Below, piece after piece: positions 24,828 through 33,520 of a stretch of 64,000 nucleotides of DNA. The notes under the pieces are model-generated. The model was not told the origin of the DNA. It searched no databases and saw nothing but the letters and a program-made list of their open reading frames with translations. The stretch lies in contig NZ_QGKS01000242.1 of NCBI RefSeq assembly GCF_003172935.1, positions 1 through 64,000 on the forward strand. The letters run 5' to 3'. This DNA is from Micromonospora sicca (GTDB lineage: Bacteria > Actinomycetota > Actinomycetes > Mycobacteriales > Micromonosporaceae). Positions within the stretch are counted from its first letter, which is position 1. Each line of letters starts with the position of its first letter. Position numbers and translations under genes: made by a program.

Positions 24828-26060
24828 ATGTCAAGAAAATGGATTTCTGTGCTGATTTCTGCCGGGCTGACTCTCGGCGCGGCGATCGGCACGGCACAAC
24901 CGGTGAGTGCGGCCGGCTCCACTCCCGACGGTGGTGGACGGGCGAACGCCGGAGTCAAGCCGGGCGCGCGCACGAGCTCGCTGTCGGCGAGCGCCACCAC
25001 CCCGGCCGGCTACACGATCCGGGGCATCGACGTCTCGAGCCACGACCACAACCTAGGCCCGATCGACTGGCCGACCGTGGCGGCCAACGGGTACAAGTTC
25101 GCGTACATCAAGGCGACCGAGGGGCGTACCTACCTCAACCCCTACTTCGCCGAGGACTACCGTGCGGCCAAGGCCGCCGGGCTGCTCGTCGGTGCATACC
25201 ACTTCGCGCGCCCGGACAGCCGCGACCCGATCACCGAGGCGAATTTCTTCATCGACAGCGCGCAGTTCACCAAGGACAGCCAGACGCTCGTACCCATGGT
25301 GGACATCGAGTGGCCGTACTGGAGTGGCGCACCCACCTGCTACGGGCTGACCACGACCGAGTTCTCCAACTGGATCCGGGCCTTCAGCAACCAGGTCAAG
25401 ACACGCATCGGTCGGGTGCCGATGATCTACACCAACACCAACTTCTGGAACCCGTGCACCGGCAACAACGCGTCCTTCGGCGATCACCCGCTGGACATCG
25501 CCGGCTACACGACCACCCGCCCGCCATTGCCGGCCGGCTGGACGACGGAGACCGTCTGGCAGTACGCAGCCGGTAACCCCAGCCAGCCCGCGAACTACAG
25601 CCAGAACGTGTTCAACGGTGACTATGAGGCCCTCACCCGACTCACCGGCGCCCCGGTGGCCGCGGCGCCGGTCGCATTCCGCGCCCGAGCCAACAGTCGC
25701 TATGTCGTGGCCGAGAACGCCGGAGCCAACGCGCTGATCGCCAACCGGACCGCGATCGGGCTGTGGGAGCAGTTCGACATGATCGATGCGGGCGGCGGAT
25801 TCGTCGCTCTCCGTTCGCGTGCCAACGGTAGGTACGTGGTGGCGGAGAGCGGGGGCGCCAAGCCGCTGATCGCCAACCGGACGGCGATCGGCGCGTGGGA
25901 GAAGTTCACCGTCATCAACAACTCGGACGGCAGCATCAGCCTCCGGGCCAACGCCAACGGCAGGTACGTGGTGGCGGAGAGCGGTGGTGCCAAGCCGCTG
26001 ATCGCCAACCGGACGGCGATCGGCCCGTGGGAGAAGTTCGACAAAACCTCCACCTCGTGA
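24828..26060 (+). CDS. Secreted GH25 lysozyme with fascin-like C-terminal repeats
   Basis: 410 aa. Signal peptide 1-29 ([25 protein letters not shown]). GH25 muramidase barrel about 62-270: catalytic Asp68 in RGIDVSSHD, Asp159 and Glu161 in VPMVDIEW, plus [11 protein letters not shown] and GAYHFARP. It should cleave the NAM-NAG bond of peptidoglycan. Residues about 285-408 are three fascin/beta-trefoil-like units ([21 protein letters not shown] and two later copies), likely a carbohydrate-binding module; only part of a six-unit set is present. ATG at 24828; AAGGAG lies about 13 bases upstream, a long spacing. Self-standing transcription unit with a strong terminator. Confidence 0.93.
   Translation: MSRKWISVLISAGLTLGAAIGTAQPVSAAGSTPDGGGRANAGVKPGARTSSLSASATTPAGYTIRGIDVSSHDHNLGPIDWPTVAANGYKFAYIKATEGRTYLNPYFAEDYRAAKAAGLLVGAYHFARPDSRDPITEANFFIDSAQFTKDSQTLVPMVDIEWPYWSGAPTCYGLTTTEFSNWIRAFSNQVKTRIGRVPMIYTNTNFWNPCTGNNASFGDHPLDIAGYTTTRPPLPAGWTTETVWQYAAGNPSQPANYSQNVFNGDYEALTRLTGAPVAAAPVAFRARANSRYVVAENAGANALIANRTAIGLWEQFDMIDAGGGFVALRSRANGRYVVAESGGAKPLIANRTAIGAWEKFTVINNSDGSISLRANANGRYVVAESGGAKPLIANRTAIGPWEKFDKTSTS
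25689..26039 (+). repeat. 132-bp tandem repeats encoding fascin-like units
   Basis: Units start at 25689, 25821 and 25953, exactly 132 bp (44 codons) apart; the third is cut at 26039. Units two and three are almost identical at DNA level over their first 87 bases, while the first has diverged, which suggests a recent duplication of one unit. Confidence 0.85.
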
Positions 26061-26084
26061 GCCGCTCGGCCGTCCGCTGACGGA

Positions 26085-26126
26085 CCCGGGGTACGACGGG
26101 CGATCAGCCGCCCGCCGTACCCCGGG
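26085..26126 (+). terminator. Hairpin terminator after the GH25 gene
   Basis: 18-bp stem with one A/C mismatch, arms 26085-26102 and 26109-26126, loop ATCAGC, 24 bp after the stop. Its sequence and the 10 bases before it match the terminator region of the TAP-like hydrolase gene. Confidence 0.85.
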
Positions 26127-26174
26127 CCGCGCCAGGACGTTCCCAGTTGGCCGTCCAGATGGAACGATGACGCA

Positions 26175-27203
26175 ATGTCGGCACTCGCGATACCCGAGGT
26201 GACCTATCTAGGCGGGCATCCGCAAAGGACGGACGAGACACCGGCGCTCACCGCCCTCGTCGACCGCTCCGGCATCGTGCTCCGTCGGCGGATACGTCGG
26301 TTCCTGACCTTCCGCTGGCCCGACCTGCGTGGGTTGGAGGTGCGGACGCCCAACTTCCTGGCCTTGGCGATCAGTTCCTTCTGGCCGAAGGACGACGGTG
26401 GCTCATCCCTGCACCTGCACCTGGATCACGGGGTGTGCCGGTTGTACGTCGGCGGGATGCATCCCCCGACGCTGCGGGCGCTGCTCGCGTCCTGGGTGGT
26501 AAGCGAGGCGGACCCACCCGAGCCCCTACCGGCCATGCCGCCGCCACCCGCGCCCGGGTTCGCCGATCCGCTCGACGCGGTCCGTACGTCCCTCGACGTC
26601 TGGCGGGCGGCCGGCCTCGGTCGGGAATCGCTGCGCAGCCGCAGCACCCTGGCGTACCGGCTGGACCTCGCCGAGGACCACCGCCGGTGCGGACGCTTCA
26701 CCGAGGCCATCGCGCTGCTGGAGCCCCTCGCGGCCGGGGCGGCGCAGGCGTTCGGACCGGTCGACGAGGACACGCTGAAGGTCCGTAACGCTCTCGGGCA
26801 GGCGTACCTCGCCGCCGGGGATGTCGACGACGGGCTGGACGTGCTGCGGGAGGTCGTGGTCGCGGCCGAGCAGCTGCACGGTACCGACGGCGACCTCACC
26901 CTGGTCTTCCGAAACAACCTGGCGGTGGGATACCAGCAGGCCGGCCAGTACGCACAGGCCATCCAGCTGCACGAACAGAACGTCCGCCACACCGAGCGGA
27001 ACCACGGGCGGAACGACCTCCAGACGGCCGGCCGGCGGAACAACCTGGCCGCGACCCTGGCCCTCGCCGGGTACCGGGAGCGGGCGATCACCCGGTACTG
27101 GGAGGTCCTCGATGCGCTGTCGGACGTCGACCACAACCACGGCCTGGCGGTGACCGCGCGACAGAACCTGGCCATCCTGCACAACCCGTCCTGGAAACCG
27201 TGA
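26175..27203 (+). CDS. TPR-repeat protein beside the CHAT module
   Basis: 342 aa, no signal or TM segment. The first 110 residues form an unrecognised domain ([39 protein letters not shown]). A Pro-rich hinge ([11 protein letters not shown]) leads into TPR repeats about 150-335, clear in [42 protein letters not shown] and [24 protein letters not shown] proteins of this kind act as scaffolds for STAND or CHAT effectors. It converges on the transmembrane gene at 27221 with 17 bp between, and is a likely accessory of that module. The start (26175) has only a weak AACGAT box six bases upstream and no ribosome site. Confidence 0.78.
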   Translation: MSALAIPEVTYLGGHPQRTDETPALTALVDRSGIVLRRRIRRFLTFRWPDLRGLEVRTPNFLALAISSFWPKDDGGSSLHLHLDHGVCRLYVGGMHPPTLRALLASWVVSEADPPEPLPAMPPPPAPGFADPLDAVRTSLDVWRAAGLGRESLRSRSTLAYRLDLAEDHRRCGRFTEAIALLEPLAAGAAQAFGPVDEDTLKVRNALGQAYLAAGDVDDGLDVLREVVVAAEQLHGTDGDLTLVFRNNLAVGYQQAGQYAQAIQLHEQNVRHTERNHGRNDLQTAGRRNNLAATLALAGYRERAITRYWEVLDALSDVDHNHGLAVTARQNLAILHNPSWKP

Positions 27204-27220
27204 CCGTTCGACGGCCGCGG

Positions 27221-28174
27221 TCACGGGTGCGGCAGCGACCGTGGGCGCTGCGACGGCTCGGCGGGCACGGCCCGCCGGGAGTGCGGTACGACGCCGTCCT
27301 TGCGGACGATCGCGGTGATCTGCTCTCCGATCTCCGCGGTGAGCCGGCCCGGGCACGGCAGTCCAAGCTGGACCGCCAGCTCCCGGCCGTGCAGGTCCAC
27401 GGTGGCTTCGACCAGGTCGGTGTACACGGCGATGGCCAGGCGAGCGCGGTACCGGGCGGTGAGCAGGGTTCCGACGCCGATGACCAGGGCCGGCCACCAG
27501 AACGCCCCGAGGGCGGCGTACAGGATGCCCCAGCCGGCCAGCCGGGCCGCTAAGGCACATCGCTCCTGAACCGCTGTCAGCTCACCACGCACCTCGTCCG
27601 CGAGGACCAGCCACAGCCGCGGCCAGGCCGCCGCAAGGTCGATCCCGTAGCTCCGGTGCACCCGGACGTCGGCCGCGTGCAGCCGGTCGCCGATCCAGGT
27701 CGGCCGCTCCGGTTCGACGAGGCAGACCGCCGCGCGGCGGGCGATGGCGCGGCGGGCCCGGGCGCGCAGCGCAGCGTCGGCGGTGTCCGCGAGGAGCGCG
27801 CGTTCCGCCTCCGCCACCTCGGCATCCGCCTGCTCCCACCGGCGGCGGCGCCACCCGGCGAGCCGGCGCAGCACCGGCCCGGCCGGGCTCAGGCTCCAGG
27901 TCCACGCGGCGAACACGCCTACTGACTGAGCGGTGAGCCCGGCCGCCGCCGCGCCGAGCAGGAACGCGGCCGCGGTGATCAGGAGGGCGCCGGGTCCGCC
28001 GGCGCCGGTCACCCCGTCCAGCCAGGTCGGCAGGGCCTGAAGCTCCGTGGCGTGGTGGTGACCGAGAACGTGGGCCAGCACCACGGCGCCGGCGAACAGC
28101 GCCCCCGGCACCATCAGCGCGACGGTCCACCGGGTCACCAGCTGCTTGCCCAGCTCGGCGAGGAATGCGTTCAC
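27221..28174 (-). CDS. Multi-TM protein of the CHAT-associated module
   Basis: 317 aa. Hydrophobic helices near 15-35 (WTVALMVPGALFAGAVVLAHVLG), 58-90 (ALLITAAAFLLGAAAAGLTAQ) and a pair about 220-255 (GWGILYAALGAFWWPALVIGVGTLL). Between them is an Arg/Ala/Glu-rich helical cytosolic stretch (RRWEQADAEVAEAERALLADTADAALRARAR). The C-terminus (AVYTDLVEATVDLHGRELAVQLGL) is a conserved-looking helical unit with a Pro/Arg tail. Not an enzyme I recognise; it resembles transmembrane partners of CHAT proteases in conflict systems. The GTG at 28174 overlaps the TGA of the small protein upstream (GTGA), so both are made together. Confidence 0.72.
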   Translation of the reverse strand: MNAFLAELGKQLVTRWTVALMVPGALFAGAVVLAHVLGHHHATELQALPTWLDGVTGAGGPGALLITAAAFLLGAAAAGLTAQSVGVFAAWTWSLSPAGPVLRRLAGWRRRRWEQADAEVAEAERALLADTADAALRARARRAIARRAAVCLVEPERPTWIGDRLHAADVRVHRSYGIDLAAAWPRLWLVLADEVRGELTAVQERCALAARLAGWGILYAALGAFWWPALVIGVGTLLTARYRARLAIAVYTDLVEATVDLHGRELAVQLGLPCPGRLTAEIGEQITAIVRKDGVVPHSRRAVPAEPSQRPRSLPHP

Positions 28175-28551
28175 AACGGGATCCGGGTCTCCACGAACGG
28201 TGAGCCGGTCAGCGGGCACACCGGCCGCTCGCCGTCGCCGATCGGCATCGCTCGGGGACACGACCGTGGACTCGGGCAGGTCCACGCGACGACCGTCGGA
28301 TGTCCGCCTCCGCCGAGCCATGACTCGAAGCCGCGTACGCCGGTGGTGAGCCCGTCGATGCCGTGGCGCGCGAACGCACCGTCGAGCAGGTCGAGATCCT
28401 CCTCCAGTCGCCGGTCCACCCGTCCCCGGTCGATCGCGTCGGCGATCCGGTCCAGCACGTCGAGGACGCCGTACCGCTCGGCATGCTCCCGAAGCTGCCC
28501 GCCGGAGGCCTGGCCGCACAGCCGACCGATGCGGTGCGCAACGAGTTCCAA
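28171..28551 (-). CDS. Small protein with Cys-rich C-terminus, CHAT-associated
   Basis: 126 aa. Residues 1-65 are helical (HAERYGVLDVLDRIADAIDR, LEEDLDLLDGAFARHGIDGL); the C-terminus has three cysteines in a beta-rich setting: WTCPSPRSCPRAMP and GERPVCPLTGSP, compatible with a zinc-ribbon-like knot, though a fourth ligand is not obvious. It resembles the small partner of CHAT/transmembrane conflict triads (I recall the name CATASP; not verified). TTG start at 28551 with GGGGAG five bases upstream; no better in-frame start is present. Stop overlaps the TM gene start. Divergent from the CHAT gene, 186 bp away. Confidence 0.65.
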   Translation of the reverse strand: MELVAHRIGRLCGQASGGQLREHAERYGVLDVLDRIADAIDRGRVDRRLEEDLDLLDGAFARHGIDGLTTGVRGFESWLGGGGHPTVVAWTCPSPRSCPRAMPIGDGERPVCPLTGSPFVETRIPL

Positions 28552-28737
28552 TGCCGCTCCCCGTGCATCGGTTGGCCTCTTCCGCTGTCACAGTAGCGAC
28601 CCGGGCAAGCCACCACGCCGACCCTGGACGCCAGCCGCCGCTTCCGCCCGCCGGTCCCACCCCGGCAGAATTGGCGAGGCACAAGGGATCTCGGCCCGAC
28701 ACCACTGCACCGGCCAGCGCGACGGAATCGAGAAGCG

Positions 28738-31700
28738 ATGTCGAGACGGACCATCGGCAGTGCCCTGGAGCGGATCACGGACGTGATCGCCGAGTACGAA
28801 CGGACGGGGAATCCGGGGCTCCTGTCGGGTACGGACCTGTCGCGCGAAGAGCAGAGCCTGGCCGGCGCGGTCGGTGATCGCGGTGCGGGACGGAAGGTGG
28901 CGCAGGCGCTGGCGCGGCTCCACTGGTACCGCTATCTCGACCTGCCCGGGCTCGACGGCCTGCGGGAGCGTCGCGCGGCGGTCGACCTCTTCCGACGCCT
29001 GCACCGCCGGGACCCGGAACTGGTACCCGAGGTGATCCGTGACGAATGCCGGGAGACCGGTCGGCCCGGTCCGCCGGACCTGTCGGACGTCCCGCTCAGC
29101 CAGCAGCAGGCCGACCGGGTCGCGCGGCTCTGGCAGCGGTACCGGGCCGGTTCGGAGAAGGCCCTCCGGATGCTCGTCACGCTGTACCAGGAATGGCTCG
29201 CGGGGGTGGTACGGCAGCGCGCCCCGGCCACCCGCCTGCTTTCTGCCGCGCTGCTGACCGATCTCTGCGGGGCGCTCGTCACGCTCGCCGAGGAGACCGG
29301 CGACCCACTGACGTACGACGACGCGCTGGACACCGCCACGAAGGCGCTGGAGGCCACGTCGGCCCGGGACCCGCACCGGGTCCACCGACTCGTCCACCGC
29401 GGCCGCCTGCTGGAGCTGTACTTCGACCGGGGTGCCGGCCCCAAGGCTCTGGAGCTGGCCGTCGGGGAGTACCGCCGCGCGGCGCAGCTCAGCTGGCAGC
29501 GGTACCCCATCGAGCCGAACGTCGTGGCGCGGCTCGGCTCCGCGTTGTGCCGGCTGCACGGGACCCCGGAGCACGCGTCGGTCGAGATCCTGATCGAGGC
29601 GACCGCCGCCTGGCGCGACGCGGTCCACGCCGCCGCGTCGGACGAGCCCGCGATGGCGTCGGCGCTGGAGCGGCTCAACGCGGTCGCCAACCAGTTGGCG
29701 GACGCCGTCGGTGCCGACCCGGTACGCACGATCGTCACCGCGGCCGACCAGCCCGTGGTGATCGACCAACTGCTGCGCCGTGCCGAGCAGCTGGCCGACC
29801 GGGTGTCGGTCGACGGCTCACCACAGGCGCTGGCCGAGCGGTTCGAGGCGGCCGTCGTGCTGTTCGGCGCGGTGCCCGCCTACCACGCGGCCCGGCCGCA
29901 GGCTCTGCTGCTGCTCGGCGAAGCCGAGCTGGCCCGCTGGGAGCACGGCGGCGAGCTGAGCGGGGCTGCGCGGGCGGGAACGTGGGCGCAGTGTGCCCTG
30001 GACGCCGCCGGGCCGCAGCACCCCTTACGGCGGGAGGCACTGAACCTGCTGGCGAGCGCCGCCGCCGACGCGGGACTGCACGGACAGGACGAACGGCTGG
30101 TCGAGGTCGCCGTGTCCGCCGCCCGTGCGGCTCTGGAGCTGACCGACGAGCAGCCGGACCTGCGCCCGACCCAGCTCACGGTCCTCGCCCACACCCTGGC
30201 GCACACCGGCTGGCTGACCGACAGCACCGAAGCTCTTGACGAGGCGCTGCGGTACCAGCGGGAGGCGCTGGAACTCACCCCGGCGCAGCACGAGTCGTAT
30301 CCGTTGCGGCTCATGGGACTGTCCCGCGTGCTGGTGCGCCGCGACGCGCTGGTGCCCGACGACGCGCTGCTCGCCGAGGCCGTGGCGGCCAACCGCCGCG
30401 CGGTCGCGGCCCTGCCCCGCGACGATTCCCGCCGCGTCGGGTTCCTGTACAACCACGCGAGCAGCCTCTCCGTTCATGCCGTGCGGCGGAACGACCAGGC
30501 GGCCCTGCTCGAGGCGGAGCGCACCTTCCGGGAGGCGCTCGCCCTGCTGCCGCCGGAGCATCCCGATCAGCCGCGGATCCGCAGTTCGGTCGCCGATGCG
30601 TTGTACCAGCGGTATCTGCTCGGCGGCGACCTCGACGTCCTGTCCGGTGCCGTGGACCTGGCCCGACAGGCGGTCGAGGAAACCCCGACCGACCACCACT
30701 GGTGGCCGCTTCGGGCCGGGCTGCTGGCCCGGGCGGCGGCCGACCTGGCGAGAGCCGGAGGATCCGACGCCGATCGGGCCCGCGCCGAGGCCATCGCCAC
30801 GTACGCGGCGATCGCCGCCTCGCCGGTGACGGACGCGCAGACCCGGATCGCGGCCGAACGCCAGCAGGCCGGGCTGGCACGCGAAGCGGCGGACCCGGCC
30901 GCCCGACTGGCGGCGCTGGAGCGGGCGGTGCAAGGAATGACGACCTCGGTCAGCCGGTCGATGGCCGGCCGCCGCCGGCTCGGCGCCATCGCGAAACTGG
31001 GTGGGTTGGCGGCCGAGGCCGCTGCGGTCGCGATCGCGGCGGAGGACACCGACAGCGCTGTCGAGCTCCTGGAGCGCGGCCGTGGCCTGCTGTTCCACGA
31101 GGCCCTGGGCATCCGCGGCGGATGGGCGCAGCTGCGGATCGTCAGCCCACCGCTCGCCGCTGAGCTCGACCGTATCGACCAGGAACTGGCGCAGGCCGAC
31201 GCCTACACGCACGTCCGGAAGTTCACCATCGAGGTCGAGCGCAGGGCGGAGTCCGGTGAAGTGCTGGACAGCACCGCGACCGAATGGGACCCCGGACCGG
31301 TCTGGGTGGCCCGCACTCGGGAGTTGGCCGTCGAACGGGACAGGGTGATCGAGCGAATCCGCCGGCTGCCCGAGTTTGCCGACTTCCTGCGGCCACCGTC
31401 GCTGCCACGGCTCCGCCAGCGGCTCACGGGACTGCCGGTCGTGGTCGTCACCACGCACGGCGACCGGGGGGACGCCCTGATCATTCCGCCGGAACCGGAC
31501 CGACCCGTGCAGCTGGTCCGGTTGCCCGACCTGCGGGAGACGGTCGTCCAGCGGCATGTCCTCCGGCTGTCCGCGGCGGTGTCCGACGCGATCGACCCGG
31601 CGGTGCCCTTCGACCGGCGCGCCTCCGCGCAGGAAGACCTGCTCGGCATCCTGGCGTGGCTGTGGGACGCCGTCACCGGACCGGTACTCGACCGGATCGC

Positions 31701-32505
31701 TCCCGGGCACGATCCGGCTCCGCGGATCTGGTGGTCCCCGATCGGCACGCTGGCCCGCCTCCCGCTCCACGCGGCCGGGCATCATCGCGAGCCGGGCCGT
31801 CCGCGTACGGTCTTCGACCGCGCCGTGTCGTCCTACACGCCGACCCTCACCGCCCTCGCGCACGCCGTGGCGGAGCGTCCGCGCCCACCGACGGCCGCCA
31901 CGGCCGCCGTCTTCGGCGTACCGACCGCCAGGGACCTGCCGGCACTGTCGCAGGTGCGCGCCGAGGTCGAGCACGTCGCCCGACTGATCCCGGGCTCCAC
32001 CGTGCTCGCCGGCACCGAGGTGAAACCGGTCGCGGTCGAGGACGCGCTGCGGGTCCATCCGATCGCCCACTTCGCCTGCCACGGCGAGGCCGACGCCAGC
32101 ATCAACGCCATGCTGGTCGGCGGCCTGCGCCTCGGCGGGGGCGGGATGCTCAGCCCGGGCATGGTGGGCTCCTACCATCTGGAGCGCGCGGAACTGGCCT
32201 TCCTCTCCGCCTGCAGCACCGCCGAGACGCACCCGACATTCACCGACGAGCCGCTGCATCTCGCCGCGGCGTTCCAGCTCGCGGGCTTCCGCGGGGTCAT
32301 CGGTACGACGTGGCGTACCACGGACAGCGCCCGGATCGCCGAGGCGTTCTACGCCGGACTGACGAACGGTGGCACGCAGCCTCCCGACACGGCCGCCGCG
32401 GCGCGGGTGCTCAACGACACGGTGCGCGCGGTACGCGACGAGTTCCCCGCGACGCCGACCCGGTGGGCCGGTCATCTCCACGTCGGACTGAACCGGCCGC
32501 TGTGA
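28738..32505 (+). CDS. TPR-CHAT protease (caspase-like effector)
   Basis: 1255 aa. About 850 residues of TPR-like helical repeats (for example LTVLAHTLAHTGWLTDSTEALDE, NHASSLSVHAVRRNDQAALLE) lead to a C-terminal CHAT domain (about 920-1255). The catalytic dyad is intact: His1115 in AHFACHGEADA and Cys1159 in LAFLSACSTAETHP. Other CHAT landmarks are IWWSPIGTLARLPLHAAG and GFRGVIGTTWRTTDSARIAEAFYAGL. CHAT proteases are caspase/separase relatives that cut partner proteins on a trigger, as in several bacterial immunity systems. No signal peptide; cytosolic. ATG at 28738. Divergent from the small/TM pair, with which it probably forms one system. Confidence 0.93.
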   Translation: MSRRTIGSALERITDVIAEYERTGNPGLLSGTDLSREEQSLAGAVGDRGAGRKVAQALARLHWYRYLDLPGLDGLRERRAAVDLFRRLHRRDPELVPEVIRDECRETGRPGPPDLSDVPLSQQQADRVARLWQRYRAGSEKALRMLVTLYQEWLAGVVRQRAPATRLLSAALLTDLCGALVTLAEETGDPLTYDDALDTATKALEATSARDPHRVHRLVHRGRLLELYFDRGAGPKALELAVGEYRRAAQLSWQRYPIEPNVVARLGSALCRLHGTPEHASVEILIEATAAWRDAVHAAASDEPAMASALERLNAVANQLADAVGADPVRTIVTAADQPVVIDQLLRRAEQLADRVSVDGSPQALAERFEAAVVLFGAVPAYHAARPQALLLLGEAELARWEHGGELSGAARAGTWAQCALDAAGPQHPLRREALNLLASAAADAGLHGQDERLVEVAVSAARAALELTDEQPDLRPTQLTVLAHTLAHTGWLTDSTEALDEALRYQREALELTPAQHESYPLRLMGLSRVLVRRDALVPDDALLAEAVAANRRAVAALPRDDSRRVGFLYNHASSLSVHAVRRNDQAALLEAERTFREALALLPPEHPDQPRIRSSVADALYQRYLLGGDLDVLSGAVDLARQAVEETPTDHHWWPLRAGLLARAAADLARAGGSDADRARAEAIATYAAIAASPVTDAQTRIAAERQQAGLAREAADPAARLAALERAVQGMTTSVSRSMAGRRRLGAIAKLGGLAAEAAAVAIAAEDTDSAVELLERGRGLLFHEALGIRGGWAQLRIVSPPLAAELDRIDQELAQADAYTHVRKFTIEVERRAESGEVLDSTATEWDPGPVWVARTRELAVERDRVIERIRRLPEFADFLRPPSLPRLRQRLTGLPVVVVTTHGDRGDALIIPPEPDRPVQLVRLPDLRETVVQRHVLRLSAAVSDAIDPAVPFDRRASAQEDLLGILAWLWDAVTGPVLDRIAPGHDPAPRIWWSPIGTLARLPLHAAGHHREPGRPRTVFDRAVSSYTPTLTALAHAVAERPRPPTAATAAVFGVPTARDLPALSQVRAEVEHVARLIPGSTVLAGTEVKPVAVEDALRVHPIAHFACHGEADASINAMLVGGLRLGGGGMLSPGMVGSYHLERAELAFLSACSTAETHPTFTDEPLHLAAAFQLAGFRGVIGTTWRTTDSARIAEAFYAGLTNGGTQPPDTAAAARVLNDTVRAVRDEFPATPTRWAGHLHVGLNRPL

Positions 32506-32578
32506 GGAGCATGCTCACCTGGCTGCGTCCCTACCGCTACCCTGGGTGCCCGCATCGTGTCATGATCGAGGTCGCTCC

Positions 32579-33520
32579 ATGAACGAGGTCTTTCCCCGTC
32601 ACCGGCTCCGGTCCGTCGCCACCACCGTCGCCGTGGCGCTGACCCTGACCCTGGCCGCCGCAGCCGGCTGCGACAACCGCCGCGAACCCGCGCTGCCGTC
32701 GGTCCTCGACAAGCTGCGCGAGTCGCACATCGACGGCCAGCCGAAGATCAAGATCGGCGTGGCCACGACCGAGCCCCTGATGGGCGAGCTGCGCAACGGT
32801 AGGCACACCGGGTTCGACGTGGAGATCGCCCGCTACATCGCCTCGTCGCTGGGCTTCGAGGGCGACCAGCGGATCGAGTGGGTGCCGCTGGCCACCGAGG
32901 ACCGGATCCCGGCGCTGCAGGGCGGCACCGTGGATCTGATCGTCTCCAGCTTCTCCATCACCGAGGAGCGCAAGAAGCTGGTCAGCTTCGCCGGGCCGTA
33001 CTTCGTCACCACCCAGGAGGTGATGGTGCCGAAGCGGCTCAGGGACCGGATCCGCACCATCGAGGACCTCCGCGAGCCGGGCTACCGGATCTGCACCAGC
33101 GGCGGCTCCACCACGGAGGCGGAGCTGGGGAAGCACGAGGTCAAGGCGTACGTGGTGAAGGAGGTCGGCGACTGCGTCCGGGGCATCCGGGAGGGGCGCT
33201 ACGACGCGGTCAGCTCCGACGAGACGATCCTCGCCGGCTTCCTCTCGCAGTACCCGACCGAGTTCGAGATCGTCGACATGCCCTTCGGCACCAGCGAGCT
33301 GCTCGGCATCGGCGTCCCGATCGGCGACCCGGCGCTGCGCGACCTGGTCGCGTTCTTCCTGCAGAAGAGCTACCTGGAGGGACGGGACGGGATCAGCAGT
33401 CCCTGGCTGACCGCGTACAACCGGACGCTGGGGCCCTGGCTGAAGGCCGACAAGTCGCAGCCGCAGCCGCTGGACGTGCCGAAGCTGGTCGACTTCGATG
33501 ACAAGGCGCCCGGGCGATGA
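32579..33520 (+). CDS. Family 3 extracellular solute-binding lipoprotein
   Basis: 313 aa. Lipoprotein signal: VATTVAVALTLTLAAAAGC gives a lipobox (AAAGC) with the modified Cys near residue 29. The rest is a periplasmic-binding-protein type II fold: KIGVATTEPLMGELRNG, TGFDVEIARYIASSLGF, VPLATEDRIPALQGGTVDLIV, SITEERKKLVSFAGPYFVT and the closing SSPWLTAYNRTLGPWL. Such proteins bind amino acids (Glu/Gln-like), but no ABC permease or ATPase is next to it. Instead its stop overlaps the ATG of a membrane protein. ATG at 32579 with GAGG nine bases upstream. Confidence 0.9.
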   Translation: MNEVFPRHRLRSVATTVAVALTLTLAAAAGCDNRREPALPSVLDKLRESHIDGQPKIKIGVATTEPLMGELRNGRHTGFDVEIARYIASSLGFEGDQRIEWVPLATEDRIPALQGGTVDLIVSSFSITEERKKLVSFAGPYFVTTQEVMVPKRLRDRIRTIEDLREPGYRICTSGGSTTEAELGKHEVKAYVVKEVGDCVRGIREGRYDAVSSDETILAGFLSQYPTEFEIVDMPFGTSELLGIGVPIGDPALRDLVAFFLQKSYLEGRDGISSPWLTAYNRTLGPWLKADKSQPQPLDVPKLVDFDDKAPGR

